64,000 nucleotides of DNA from Annona cherimola (Eukaryota > Streptophyta > Magnoliopsida > Magnoliales > Annonaceae): the NCBI GenBank assembly GCA_030490835.1, contig CM059974.1:6393501-6457500 (forward strand), read 5' to 3'. The position numbers and the translations under genes were made by a program. A model generated the notes under the pieces. It did no database searches, was not told the origin of the DNA, and worked only from the letters and a program-made list of their open reading frames with translations. Below are positions 11,270-23,515 of this stretch, in pieces (position 1 is the first letter of the stretch; the number at the start of each line of letters is the position of its first letter).

Positions 11270-13747
11270 TGTCTTTACACTAGCGTCCTGCGCGGCACAA
11301 AGACAGCCATTCTCTGATCGCTATTCGCTGGAGGTATGCGAGCTTTGTAGGGTGGATAGAGAAATCGATTTCCTTATTTTATGTAGGGTTTTGTTTCGTC
11401 TTCAAATCCTCTTTGGGATGATGTTTTTTCTTGGAATTTCTATCAACGTTGTCTTGCTTTTGGAAATCTAGGGTTTAATGTGAAATGGATTAGATTCCGA
11501 TTGAGTTCATCGTTGGATGTGTGGGAAAGGGGGATGAACTTCAGTCGTACGTTCTTTAAATAGTTTGAAGCATTCATTTCGTTACTAGCGTCAAGTAACA
11601 TTCGACGAAAACAATGCCGTCGACGGATAAAAATGAGCCCTTTGCAGGTGCAGTAGATGATGACAAGATGGAATTGTGTGAAATCCGTTATGCTAGTGTT
11701 TTTCTCCATTAATTTGGCATTTTGTCCCGTCTGAAAGTTATTTCATCTCAGTTGTTTGTTTATAACTTTATCTGATGATGTGGTGGTCTATGTTTTTTTT
11801 CTGTCAATGACTAGTTTTCGTAGATGGAATAAAGTATACATGCAATGGAGAAATGAGGGGTTGCATACAATGTTATTGAGCTTTTAAAATAAGGTAATAT
11901 AAAGAAGACTAATTTTGGATGTTACTTTTGCAGCACTAGTGCTAGGATTAGCAGTGTAACTAGGTCACGTTATATGGCTTGGAGGCTAGCCGTAACCCTA
12001 ACTCATTTATAAAAACATCAGCCCTCACTCTAATTCATTTAACATAAACGGCTTGGGTTATAGGTTGTCTATACGTTGATAGAATGGGTTGCTAATGGGT
12101 TGAAGACAGGTCGAATTATCAAATAAAAAATGAAAATCATTTAAAGCATGATTGTAGAATTTCTAATGTTAATGATTTATTGGTTTGAAAGATTAATTTA
12201 CATATTTATTTTTAATCAGAATATTTTTTAGTGGATTTTTAATTAGAATATTGATTCCATAAAATACGATTGTAAGACTTCTAATGTTAATGATTTATTG
12301 AATTTAAAGGATTAATTTTCATATTCATAAGACTTGTAATGTTAATGAATTATTACATTTAAAAGATTAATTTTCATATTTATTTTTAATTAGAATATTG
12401 ATTCTATTGTCAATAATTATGTATAACTTATAATATAAACATCAATAAAATTGTTAACTCTTTATCTGGGTTGATGGGTTAAACTGGTAGGACAATTGGA
12501 TTGATGGTTGGACAAGCTCAACCCACGAGCAACCCATTTGTTTAAGTGGGTTAAATGGGTTGTATAAATGGGTTAGCAGGTTGAAAAATCTCAACTGTAA
12601 TCCACCTCAAACAAGTTCTGGTCAGCTGGGTTAAGGGTTACCCTATCCTGGTTACACCTGTAGCTAGATAGGAGTTAATATGATTTTTCATTGAGAAGTA
12701 GCCTAGATTGACTTTTTTTTTTTGTGGGTATCTTGGAGACTTAGATGGATGGTTTGAGGAGATTGATGAAGACACATCAGTTCAAGTTTGGTCGAACAAC
12801 AGAACTGTGCATTTGATGTTCCATGCAATCACCAGGTAACCTAAAAGAGAATTGTATGGGGGTTTTTGTCAGTTGTCATCCATAGAACGGTTTTTGGATA
12901 GAATTGTTTGCTAGTCAATAATTGTTGTTCATGAAGTAAGAGTTGTTAAAACGAGGATCTTGAGGTTGATAGATAGCAAGTCTGGAAGTTTGTTTAAAGG
13001 AATAAAGTTATTTGCAAAGATCTAATTGAGGCAATAACAGATACTAATTGAGAGAAAGTAGATTTAGGTAAAATTGTTTCTTGTGATTGTTGCAACGAAT
13101 CATATTACTTAGAGTAGACCATTTGAGTTTGAAGCACGTGAGAAAGCAAGGAAGGCAAGAAAGACCATTGGTAGAGGTTTGTACATTATATGTGAAGATC
13201 ATCACCATCCTCATAAGCTGGTCCCAAGCTTTGATAAGAAGCAAGGGCTGGCATGTTAGGACGGCAGCTCATGCTGTAAGCTTTTCTTCACATCTTTGTC
13301 ATGGATTCTGTACGGTAGGTGTGAAGATGCATGGGCAAAGTGTGATCTCTGTCGCCTTCTTTCTCTCTCTTGCTGTATGATCTGAGTTAGGAATCTTAAT
13401 GAACCTTTCCCTAGGAGCAGGTTTGAATCCCTCTTTTATACTTATTTGATTCCTACAATAAATTTTCCTTTCGAGAAGATTTCTATTGTACCCTTTTCAC
13501 TGTAATCCTATGTACCAGGCCATTCATGTAATCATTTTCAGTAGTAAACTGTACGAAATGAATTTGCTCCTCAAAGCAAAAATAGCTTTTGTGTCATTGG
13601 ATGATGATTTTGAAATGTTAATGCTTTGAGAAAATCACTCCCATTTTTCGCTATTTTTATTTTTGTTTGTTCTTATTTTTTTTTAATTCAGTTTTTAATG
13701 ACATTGATGGAAATCTCATAACATTTTTATTTTTTTTTGGGTCAGAG
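11270..13747 (+). other. Possible 5' leader exon and long leader intron of the MLF-like gene, with coding-like islands
   Basis: GC content rises at 11150-11330, and a donor-like GGAG|GTATGC at about 11334 could end a leader exon spliced to an acceptor just before the MLF start codon. Within the interval are coding-like islands: one at 11613 (begins MPSTDKNEPFAG), one at 12738-12832 (reads LGDLDGWFEEIDEDTS, ends CCAG|GTAACC) and one at about 13112-13250 (reads FEFEAREKARKARKTIGRG, after an acceptor-like TTACTTAG). I could not join them into an open protein or name a family. They may be exons of an unrecognised or decayed gene, or chance. Confidence 0.3.
11952..12660. mobile_element. hAT-like element (degenerate)
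   Basis: Left end CAGTGTAACTAGG and right end CCTGGTTACACCTG form imperfect inverted repeats. Both subterminal zones are rich in 'aacccat'/'atgggtt' words (for example 12040-12110 and 12480-12600), like the clustered motifs of hAT elements. No clean 8-bp flanking duplication is visible. AT-rich interior with no coding potential. A related worn copy in the opposite orientation may lie at 31850-32330. Confidence 0.5.
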
Positions 13748-13780
13748 AACAGAGATCAGCATCAGAAAAATATATATATA

Positions 13781-15738
13781 ATGGAAAGGGGCAGAGGAGG
13801 CAGAGATTTCTTTCACCGGAGGGACCCCTTCACTGGTTTTGGGGTCTTTGGACAAAACCCATTTTCTCAAAACCCTTTTTCTAGCTTCTTCGATGATGAC
13901 CCATTCTTCAGTGATCCCATTGGAACCATATTTGGTAGTAGCCCATTTGGTAGTAGCCCATTTGGACATACCATGTTTGGCCCTGGCCTGCTTGGTCCCA
14001 GCATGTTTGCTTCTAGCATGCCGGAGCCCAGCATTTTTTCCACAGAAGTTGGGCCTTCCAGGCGTATGACCAATGTTTTGGAGCATCAGAAGCCTCAACC
14101 CAGAGAGTCAAAAGGTGTAGTTATTGAAGAGTTGTTGTCAGACAGCGAAGAAGGAGGTGAAGAAGATAAAAGCTCCAATGAGAAGAAAGATAACCGTAGG
14201 AAGCATCAAAGGCTGGGTAAGGAACCATATGTTCAGGAGACAGATTCTGACACAGAAGGTAAGTATCATTGCTTGAGGCCATCTTAGCACTTCTCGATCT
14301 AATTTTCTTCTCTGTTGCCAGTGAGTATATTTTTTTAAATTAATTGTGTTGCAAGTGTGATCACCTATAAGACAGAATTCGTAATTCTTTTGTTTTAAAG
14401 GATTGGAAGAACGGAAGAGGAAGCATGCTCATTATATGAATGAGCACAACAGGTCAGATAGATTGCTCCCACAATCTGAGATCTTCAGTATCCACAGCTC
14501 CAGTGTCACATATGGTGGCCCTGGTGGGGCATACTACACTTCATCAACGACCAGAAGGATGGGTGGTGATGGAGTAAGTAGCTTGGTAGTTTGAAGATTT
14601 TGGTTCTTATGCATTTATTTATCATTAATTGCTTTGTTTGGTTTTGGAATAGGCAGTGGTTGAAGAGAGTAAAGAAGCTGATACAACTACTCGTAGAGCA
14701 GCTCATAGGATTTCCAGAGGAATTCATGACAAGGTAGCATTGGTTGTTATTATTATTATTATTTTTGTTCATTCCTTTGTTCCACAGAGGCAAAAATTGA
14801 TATATCAAAGTTTATTGATCCTTTTTGGGTGATGAGGTAAGGAGCCTACTAATTTTCTGTTTTTTATGCTTGAATTTCTGCAGGGACATTCAGTAACAAG
14901 GAAGCTTAATTCAGATGGAAAAGTTAACACAGTGCAAACTTTACACAATTTAAGTGAAGGTCTGTGTCGATTTTGTTAATTTAGTGAACATAGCAATAGG
15001 TGCATATTTATTTTCTTTGCATCTCATTCGTCAAGTTTTCAGATGAGCTTGCTGGTTTTGAGAAGGATTGGAGAGGGAGTGCAAGAAAGCATTTGCCAGG
15101 TTGGGGCCAGAGATTTGATAACTTCCATATAGGTGGGTGTAGTCTAAAGGCTTGTTAAGAGAACAATAATCTAGTTGTATGCAACCTTGATGACTGCAGT
15201 AATTCCTTCCTCCGAGATCAATGGTTGCTCCTAATACACTATCTGCTTTGTTTGTGGTTATTTTTTGGGGCACTTAGTATGCTACCATCCTAAAATAGAA
15301 AAGAGGTTGTGGATTTGGCCTATGACAGTTATTTGATATGCAAACATGTTTGGAAATGAAATGTTCAACAAGTGAGATATGTGGCTGCTATCGCTGCACA
15401 GGTGCATCAATTTTATCATCGTCGGCTGGGTGCACAGAATCAGGATGTGGGATGCCATGATTGGGCCTATAAAGCAATGGACTATTATTCATCTGCCAAA
15501 TACGGTGCAGTAATGGGCTATTCAGCTCATCCAAATGCTGCATCCCCACAGCTAACACATCAGTGTTCCTGTCAACTGATAATTTTTTACTGTTTTGAAT
15601 GCAGGAGTGAGCGATGGGGAGCAGCATGGACGGCCATCAGGAGGCTGGGCACTTCCTTCAGCGGAGTTACCACGGAATCAGCAGAGGACAGAATTTCATG
15701 GTAAAAGCCAGCCGGGTTCTTTTAATGGGAGAGCTTAA
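13781..15738 (+). CDS. Myeloid leukemia factor (MLF)-like protein
   Basis: Six exons: 13781-14258, 14401-14573, 14653-14733, 14884-14959, 15043-15132, 15605-15738; 343 residues, all junctions GT-AG and in phase. The N-terminal third is low complexity, rich in Phe, Pro, Gly and Ser with repeats such as SSPFG; an acidic Ser/Glu tract (ELLSDSEEGGEED) follows. The C-terminal half carries the MLF1-family signature: SSVTYGGPGGAYYTSSTTRR, then RAAHRISRGIHDKGHSVTRKL and the DEL..FEKDW box. In animals MLF proteins act in stress granules and transcription control; the plant role is poorly defined, and a soluble nuclear or cytosolic protein is likely. The start codon is the first ATG after the probable acceptor at about 13747. 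A near-upstream AATAAA at 15836 fits the polyadenylation site. Confidence 0.87.
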
Positions 15739-15839
15739 GCTGTCACTAATATGTTTGCAGACATGTTGAATGCAATGCATCCCACGTCCTTGAAATGAAG
15801 CTGGACTTTTGAACCTAAGTTCTGGTGTTGTCTTCAATA

Positions 15840-18800
15840 AACCTCACCAAGTATTGATGTTTGCTATCCACAGCGTTGCCTTGTTGATTGGGAATGTTGT
15901 CCGAGTTAAATTGTTCTGTTGGCAGCTTCTCCGCCTTTGACCAGAAATTTACATATTTGAAATTCGAGAAAACATATATAATTAGAACGTATATGTTGGT
16001 TGTCAGAAATTTCTATGGTTGTGCATGCGTCTGCTTAGACTTGTGCATGGAATTCCAATATGAATTTTTTTGCTGGCAGATGGAGATGCTTAGCACCCTT
16101 AATGGCTGGCTTTGTGTGACACTTTTTTTTTTTTTTCTATTAGTATTCATGCAACGTAACAACTTGATATTTCAATCTAGCGCATTAACAACCTCCGCAC
16201 CTTGAAGGGAATTTTTTCTATGAACAACTTCATATCAGGGGCAAATCTTTAACTCTCAGAGCCCCACTTTTACGAAGGACAATAGCAAAAACCCCTCAAT
16301 GCCAAGGAGGGGACTGGAAGATGGATACCTCAGCCATGCTTGCCATGATCCTGACCAAGGCGCTTTGTGTGGCGCTTTAAAACGAACTAGTTCATGTCAG
16401 TTTTGAAGCAGGTCCATCCATTGGCCTGGCAGACATTGTTTGAGATTATCAGGGAGTAATGCGATTTTTAAAGTTGCTTATGATTGGTATTAGCTATCTT
16501 TTTTTAATTTTATTTGAAGTAGTGATATCAGCAATCTTTGAATGTGAAGGATGCAGGAGTCCGGACACAAATCAAATCTGCCCATGTCCTTTCACCTACC
16601 GGCAGTTTCTTTTTGACTTTCGAGTGCATCTTTTCAATGCGGATCTGCTGGCATCTTCCTTTGATGACTGCAACCTCTTGCCATCTTTGTTTTCCTAATC
16701 ATCCCGATAAGTCTTTCGTCGGAGCATGTCCAATTCGACCGAAGATCTACAGCTTGTTTTGTGATTTTCTAGTTTCCTAGCAACTTCTCGTCACATGCTC
16801 TTGATCTTCATGTAAGATCTGTTCTCCAAGACTCCAACCACCCTAAAAGAATGAAATAAAAACTATGAAGGAAGAGAACATGAAAAACAATCCAACTAAA
16901 GCGGGCTAGCATTTCGTGGGCAACAACATCCTGTCTCAAAAACTTAATAAAATATTTTATTATTCTACCCATAGGTCTCGAGACCCAATAGCAATTTTTT
17001 TTTGTTCTAGAGGGACGTACAGTGAAACCGCAGTATCATACAAAACGATGGCAGCCAGCAATGTGATGGGAACTCGATCTTGTTCGGAGTGCGCGGGACA
17101 ATGTAGATTCTCTTCTCTAAAATAAGTACACGACTTGGGAATCCCATAAATAGGATAATGTTGTAGACGCTTGGAAATGCCATTAATAATGTTTTGTGTT
17201 TCTTCTGCGATTGGGGAAGGTTGATTTGGTGCATGAATATGTGGGATGTTGGAGGTTGCAATCGCTCCCGTGTTAGGCCGGGCGTCCGGATTAGGAGAAT
17301 ATCTATAATGAAAATCAAAAGATTATGAACAAGTTGGCTCCAACATGCAAACCTTCATCTTCACGTAATCACGTTTGCAAGTGATGGGCATCTTGAGATC
17401 GCTCCAATATATTATCAACAACCCGCGGAAAATTTGGCTGGTAGATGCATAGAGATTCCACCATCCCACCAACTCGGAGGTGATGGTCTGCTTCCCTAGT
17501 GTATCCCCCACTTATCCTTTTTCAGCAATGTCTCAGAAGATACAGTGACAAATGGTGCATTGTCAAAAAGTCCAAACAACTTGGGCAACCTGAAAAGGAT
17601 CTTTCATCATCATTCTTCATGCTCTTAACCTATTTACACAAATCTGTGAAGCTTATGCTTATCCCTTGCTCGTCCACGTGCTCTTCTCAATTAGTCAAGT
17701 TTCCAAGCAACTTCCCATCACATGAACTTGACTTTTGAAATAAGACTGGAGTCCCTAAAAGCTACAGACTAAAATCCGGATCAGAACAAAACCATGGGCG
17801 CTCACATCTTGTCTCAAAAACCAAAGGACAAGGACCACTGCTGTTGGATCTTGCTATCAGTGGGAGACACGAGCGGCTGTTTAGAATAAAATGTGCAATA
17901 ATGCTTTTTTTTTTTTAAAAACAAAATATTTTTTTTATCCTGATGTGGAGGTCTTAGGATCTAACTATGCATGACACGGTGAGGATCAGCCTCGAACACG
18001 GGTAAAAGACCAGGTGACTGGTGGTTCTTGAAATTCAAGCAGACGATTGTGTGTCAAAATTTAGGATATGATTGTCTGATTTGAAGAGCATTTTGGGACT
18101 GATGGACAGAAATCTTGGGATTCATTGTCCTAAGTTACTCATTTGTCAATTCCCACATTACTTGCATATGGGATGGTGTGTCATTTACATCGCCTTAGGT
18201 ATCTTCTACTTAGCTTTTAAGGTTAGATCTTTTCTTTGATCAACTCACAAATGATCGATCCTATATTATTTATATCCTAAACTGCCCATTCGTCATCTAG
18301 CAACCGATTGGCCTGTGTTACCTTGTAAACAAACATGGCGTTTGTTGGGTGGTGACAGAAAAATACCAGCAGACATAGGCAATGGAATCATATTTTATTC
18401 ACTGCATGACAATACAGCTAATATATGAATAATTTAGGGAAAAATGATGGTGTAGAGATTAAAATTTATTTATTATTAAATTACAGCAGGATCCATGCCC
18501 AACTTGAATTATTTTATTCATGAAACATCAATAATAGAAAGCACCAAGAGTAAGATCTTGGAAGCTCACCTCGATTAAAGTATTGGATGGCTTTGTATCA
18601 TCGGCTAAGCTTGGAGTCATCATGGAATATCATAATAATAGATAATCTAGTTAAAGGAATCAGTCCGATTGCATTAATTCCTAGCTATTAAACGCTTGAA
18701 TGGACGCTAGTACATTCTCTTTAAATCAAATTGCAGCTCATTTTCCCGATATCTAGCCACGGCTAAGGGCGGAAAGCTTGAGCCGATACAAAATGCCAAA

Positions 18801-18850
18801 CGAAGCCAAGCCTTCCAGTTATATATTTATGTCAAGATTGGAATCTTTCG
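15840..18850. other. Intergenic, repeat-like, no gene recognised
   Basis: Long spacer. 16120-16320 starts with a T-run and then resembles the tail half of the SINE at 10050 (ttgatatt...caa; cattaacaacctc), so it may be a worn relative. 16540-17830 has near-repeats ('ctgtctcaaaaac' at about 16931, 'cttgtctcaaaaacc' at about 17809; 'cttctcgtcacatg' at about 16785 and 'cttcccatcacatg' at about 17710), which suggests an old duplicated or retroelement-derived block. No protein family was recognised in any frame. 17890-17940 is a poly-T/A stretch. Confidence 0.4.
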
Positions 18851-18855
18851 TGGGA

Positions 18856-18864
18856 TATATAAAA
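18856..18864 (+). promoter_or_regulatory. TATA box of the first DUF1442 gene
   Basis: TATATAAAA about 100 bases before the start codon at 18965, the expected distance for a plant TATA promoter with a roughly 75-base leader. Confidence 0.6.
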
Positions 18865-18964
18865 GAGTAGTACATCTTGACCTCCATTCCTGCGCATAAG
18901 CCTAAGAGGCATTCCATCCACAGGATCTCAAGAACGCACGAGGGGAACGGATAGTGATAAAGAG

Positions 18965-19779
18965 ATGGCTTGGTCCGCTGAGAATGCCACTAAAGCCTAT
19001 CTTGAAACCATGAAGATGGTAAGCACCCATAAATCCATACAAATGATACAAATATTGTAAAGCTCTAATCCCAGCTCAGTAGCAAGTATTGCCTGGTTTG
19101 AGCTCAATAGTAGTCCTTCCTCAGTCATGATCCGTTTGTTCTGAAAACTTGGGCTTGCTTCCGGTTTGTGCAGGGAAAGAGACCCAAGCAGCCTGGCGTG
19201 TTCGAGTTCGTATCTGCCCTGGCTGCTGGCAACAACGCGCAGCTCATGGTCGAGGCATGCAGCGGCGTAGCTGGCCCAACAACGCTGGCGTTAGCCACAG
19301 CAGCTCAACAGACAGGCGGCCGCGTGGTCTGCGTACTACGTGGGGCTGACGAGGTAGCTGCCTCAGAAGAAGTTGTGGGGACTTTGGCCAAGCACATCGA
19401 TTTCGTTGCTGGGGATGCTCCGACCCTCTTTCTCGGTGACTTAGCTGGGGCGGATTTCGTGCTCGTCGACTGCAGCATGGTCGAACACAAAGAGATCCTT
19501 CGATCGTTGCAAGCCAGCAGCGCCAATTGCCGGGGCGCAGTTGTGATAGGCAATAATGCGTTTTGCAGTGGCTCGTGGTGGTGCGGATCGCAAACGCATC
19601 TATTGCCTTTTGGGAATGGGCTGCAAGTTATGAGGATCAAAAAGGGTGGGACCGACAACAAAGGCAGCGATGGGTGTTCGAGGAAGAGCCGTTGGGTGAC
19701 TAGAGTAGATCAATGCACGGGAGAGGAGCACGTTTTTAGGGTCATGCCACAGCATAGATCAAGAGAGCTCAGAGCTTGA
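18965..19779 (+). CDS. DUF1442 protein (predicted SAM-methyltransferase-like fold)
   Basis: Two exons, 18965-19018 and 19174-19779, giving 219 residues. It opens with MAWSAENATKAYLETMKM, the conserved WS.E.A.KAY start of plant DUF1442 proteins. The domain follows: FEFVSALAAGNNAQLMVE, then alternating hydrophobic strands (GRVVCVLR, ADFVLVDCS, GAVVIGNNAF), a LPFGNGLQV motif matching 'LPVGKGLEI' in paralogues, and the C-terminal tail TRVDQCTGEEHVFRV. The fold resembles SAM-dependent methyltransferases, but the activity is unproven in the family. The single intron sits between the N-terminal helix and the domain. A paralogue without this intron lies at 27608-28234 on the other strand. The VDCS at the usual VDxR position and a weaker glycine motif suggest divergence from that copy. 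Confidence 0.88.
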
Positions 19780-20447
19780 AAATTTGACTTCTTCTATGTA
19801 TACGTATGGCCTTTTTTCCCTATCATTTTGCTAAGTCAAAATCCTAACTGTAATCCAATAGTATAATTTAGTACCCGGATTGTAAATGGGAGTTATAGAA
19901 TCCAAAGAAGTAGTGGATATGTAGCAGTTTGAAATTAGGAGATTTGCTGAAATTGGAGCGCTTGTTTCTGCAAATGATGGGGGCCTGCCTGCATCATGAT
20001 GTCTCCCATGATCTGTTTTGTATTTCGATGGGAAATAATGAGGTTGGTGGGTAGACTTGTTGCGAAGTGTGATGTGTATAAGATGAGAAAAAATGCAGGT
20101 ATAGGCATTTTTTTCTCTGGAAGTTCGATCGATGTTTCTGCAAAGCTTCAGACATGGATTCCTGATCAAGCAAGGGCAACAGGGCCGCCCACATTAAATT
20201 ATTGATCATTCCACGTGCATATACAGCTGTCCATTTCTAGCTACGCACGTGAGAGCATAGCATCCCTTGGAATCTTTAAACATATTATTTCAAACTATAA
20301 ATCATTTTAACATACTTGCCAATCATTACGTTATGCTCCCTTTCATTTGGAAATAAAGAAAACAAAAGTGAGAAAATTTTAGTAAGTGAAGAAGAAAATA
20401 ATGATGTTTTTCTTTCGTTATCAAACTTTTAAATACATTTCTTATGT
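19780..20447. other. 3' flank and spacer
   Basis: Follows the DUF1442 stop. Short frames on both strands around 19990-20200 show no recognisable protein. No repeats noticed. Confidence 0.35.
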
Positions 20448-20455
20448 GTCTATTG

Positions 20456-22180
20456 CAGTGTTATTAAAACCGGACCGGACCGGCCGGTCAGACCGGTCCG
20501 ACCGGGAACCGGTCTCGTATCCGGTTCGAATACTAGCGGTTCGGTTCAATTAAGAAAAACCGCTTGAACCGTCGAACCGACGGTCGAACCGGAAAGACTG
20601 GTCCAACCGGGTTCGCCCAGTTCAACACTCCCGCGTCGTCTTCCTCGCGAGTCGCGACACGCCAGACGCCACCCCTGCGCCGCCCGAGCCTCTTCCTCGT
20701 GTCCGCCCGCCCGTGCCATTGTCGCACGCACTTTCACCGTCCGCCGGGAAGTCTCGCCGTCTCTGACTCTCTGGTCGCACCCACTGCCGGCCCCGTCTTC
20801 GACCTCATCGCCGTTAGCGTCCGCCAACGCCGCCTCGTCTTCCTCGCGACAGTCGCCCCCGTCCTCGCCGAGACCAGCAACCGAAATACCAGCAGGCGAA
20901 ACAGCGGCGACCTCCATTTCCGGCGACCAGCAGGCTGCCCCAAAATCGATTTTTGCACAGCTGCAGAGCCGTCGCCCTCCGTTTTCTCTCAGCAGACGCA
21001 AAATTGGAAGGAGCATGCTCTTAGGGAGTGACGCCAAAAACGGAAAACTCATTATTGTGCCAACCTGCTCGTCGATCATCCACCTTTCTCGTTTTCCCTT
21101 TTTCCATGTCGATGCAGAAGCCATTAGCGACCTTGCGAATGGGAGGAGAAGAGGAAAAAAAAATTTTGGTGGTCCAGCGGACCATTGAATTCGTGTATAC
21201 ATAGATCGTTATTTGCAATATAGAGCATTCAAAATAATTTTATAAAAATTCCTTAATAATCTAATAGAATCTCCAAAGTTATGTAAATATAATTTTTGTG
21301 TAAAAAATTTAAATATCACTAAGTATTGCATCAAAACCTCAATTTCAATATAATTTCTCTTAAAACAAAGTGAAAATGATATAAAATAACTACAAAATGA
21401 TGTAATTTTCAATAATTTTTTTATTTAATAAAAATATTAATTCAATTAATAATATTCTATTTTTAAATTGACATTATCTTCCATAAGATATGAATTATTA
21501 TAATCACATGTATCTTTATACCGACGAGTAATAAATAAGAAAATTAGATTTTAGGTGAATTTCTTAGTACCTAGGACGATTTATGTGCAATCTGGAAATT
21601 TATTTTTAATATTTTATTTATGTCATAAAATTTGAGTGTCTCTTAAATGTCGTTAGATGCTATTAGATATCGTTAGATGCTATTAGATTAAGGTAGATTT
21701 CATTAAATTATATTATCTGAGTTTTAAGTTCTATAATTAACGTATAAATGACCTTATAAAGAGCTGAAGATCATATTACATGTGCTAAATTAGGATTAAC
21801 TTATTGATATTAAAAGCTAAATGCTGTTAGATGTCGTTAGATCTGGTTAGATGCTGTTAGATGTCGTTAGATGTTGTTAGATGTTATTAGACGTTGTTGG
21901 ATAAGGTAGATTTAATTAAATTTTATTATCTGGGTTTCAAATTCTGTAATTAAAGTATAAAAAACTTATAAATGGCTCATAATCATATTATAGATGTTAA
22001 ATTAGGATTAACTTATTAATATATTTACTTAAAATTTAAAAATAATTTAATATTTATGACATCATAAATATGTCATGCTGACGTCACCGGTTCGAACCGG
22101 TTCGCTTAACCGGTCGAACCGGTTCGAACCAGACCAGTTCCTTTACCGGTTCAATCACCGGTTCGGTTCTGACAACACTG
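20456..22180. mobile_element. Non-autonomous hAT element with GC-rich core, 8-bp target duplication
   Basis: GTCTATTG is duplicated exactly at 20448-20455 and 22181-22188. Ends are CAGTGTTATTAAAACCGG on the left and, complemented, CAGTGTTGTCAGAACCG on the right. Both subterminal zones are arrays of CCGGT/ACCGG words. The left interior (20540-21140) is strikingly GC-rich; it gives long frames on both strands but no known domain, so it may be captured or merely compositionally biased DNA. The right interior (about 21640-22030) is AT-rich with a roughly 180-bp tandem duplication ('aaggtagatttcattaaa' and 'aaggtagatttaattaaa') and short GTTAGATG iterations. No transposase. Confidence 0.87.
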
Positions 22181-22188
22181 GTCTATTG

Positions 22189-22910
22189 TAGTAGTTAGTT
22201 GAAAAAAAACATATTTTCGTCAAGAGATGCATCCATGTTACGATATTTTTTTGATATTTTTTTAGCTTATATTCAAAAAAATATGATTATTTAAATATTT
22301 CCACTAACCGCCAAATTTAGGGCTTATTTCTAAAGATAGAGGGACTTGAATGGGATGAGAAATGAGACAAGAATATAGTGATGTATATTGGAAATGTAAA
22401 TTTTTTTTTCAAAAAAACTGTTTTAGGAATGAAAAAAGGCATACTAAACAAAATTCTATTACAAATACTATTCAAAAATCTTGAATCTTTTAGAACATTC
22501 CCTTTTATCTTAGTTGAAAGTATTAATATGCCTCCGCTGGAGTTATCTAACTTTTTGTTAGCATAAGCTTTTAAATTAGAACAAAATCGATGACGTAAAA
22601 TATAATTTAATTATTTACATGTTTTTCACCCAAATTTGTGAATGTTTCTTAAAAATATTTATTTATATAGTCTATTATATACATATTATTTCTATTGAGT
22701 CAGGACAAATATCATGTCATTGCCTTCCATATTTTCTTTATTTTAGTTATTAAATTTTACTCATTTTTTTACATCTTCATTTTTTCCTTGTTCTAGTATT
22801 CGAGTCTGAACGGACATGAATGATTGTTAATTTATCCACTTATGCGTGGCTAACACATGGTGTGGATTTATGCCGGCCTATCCATTACTTATTGGGTCAT
22901 GATGCAATGC
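22189..22910. other. Intergenic, AT-rich, no gene seen
   Basis: No coding signal; a run of T and A tracts, and no repeat boundary that I can place. Confidence 0.35.
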
Positions 22911-22915
22911 ACTTA

Positions 22916-23206
22916 AATTTGTTACATTTAGGTGCAAAAACTTATTTTTTTTATATTTTTTAAATTTTTTATACAACTGTTATCTAATTGTATTTAACAT
23001 GTGTATTAATTTTTACCATTTTTAGTTACTTTTATATTTTTTGATTTTTTAAAATTAATGATATTTTGTGAATTATAAATTACAAAATGACAATGATTTT
23101 AAAAAATGAAAAATATTTAAAAGTCTCCAAAAATTATAAAAATTGACAAAATACGCCTAGATTAACCATTATATAAAAAATTAAAAAATAAATCAAATGC
23201 ACCGAG
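22916..23206. mobile_element. MITE, GTGCA family, copy 1
   Basis: Foldback of about 290 bp opening AATGCACTTAAATTTG..GGTGCAAAAAC and closing with 'aaatcaaatgcaccg'. The centre has mirror wording, 'attaccatttttag' against 'tctccaaaaattataaaaatt'. It matches the elements at 33447-33742 and 33784-34139 over nearly the whole length, and more distantly about 48640-48765. Confidence 0.7.
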
Positions 23207-23515
23207 GGGGCGCCTTACTTACTGGCCGAGAAAATGAAACGCGTACCCCTCCTCTTCGACCTATCAACTAATCTTTTGTCGGGCTTCAAAAATCCCTACT
23301 CGTCCTACCACAAACAAAGTCGTATGGTCAACAAAATTAGAAAAATGCACTACAAATACTAAATTTTATGGGCCTAGAGACGAATCCGTGATGGGGCGGC
23401 TTGGATGAGCGCTTCCCATTCTCGATCCCCCTTTCCGAAACCAAATCAGTTCGTGACCGCATCTCCACCCTGTTCCTGCTGAGCCGCGTCTCCAAAGTCC
23501 CAAACCCCTACGAAA

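Noticed and set aside
13667..13780. Upstream in-frame start for the MLF-like protein
   Set aside because: The region is T-rich and looks like the end of an intron with an acceptor just before the ATG at 13781.
16459..17738. Several 60-100 residue frames
   Set aside because: Short, on both strands, with no family resemblance; probably an old repeat block.
20546..21202. 218-residue open frame on the minus strand
   Set aside because: It lies inside the hAT element, is driven by high G+C, has equally long frames on the other strand and no recognisable domain.
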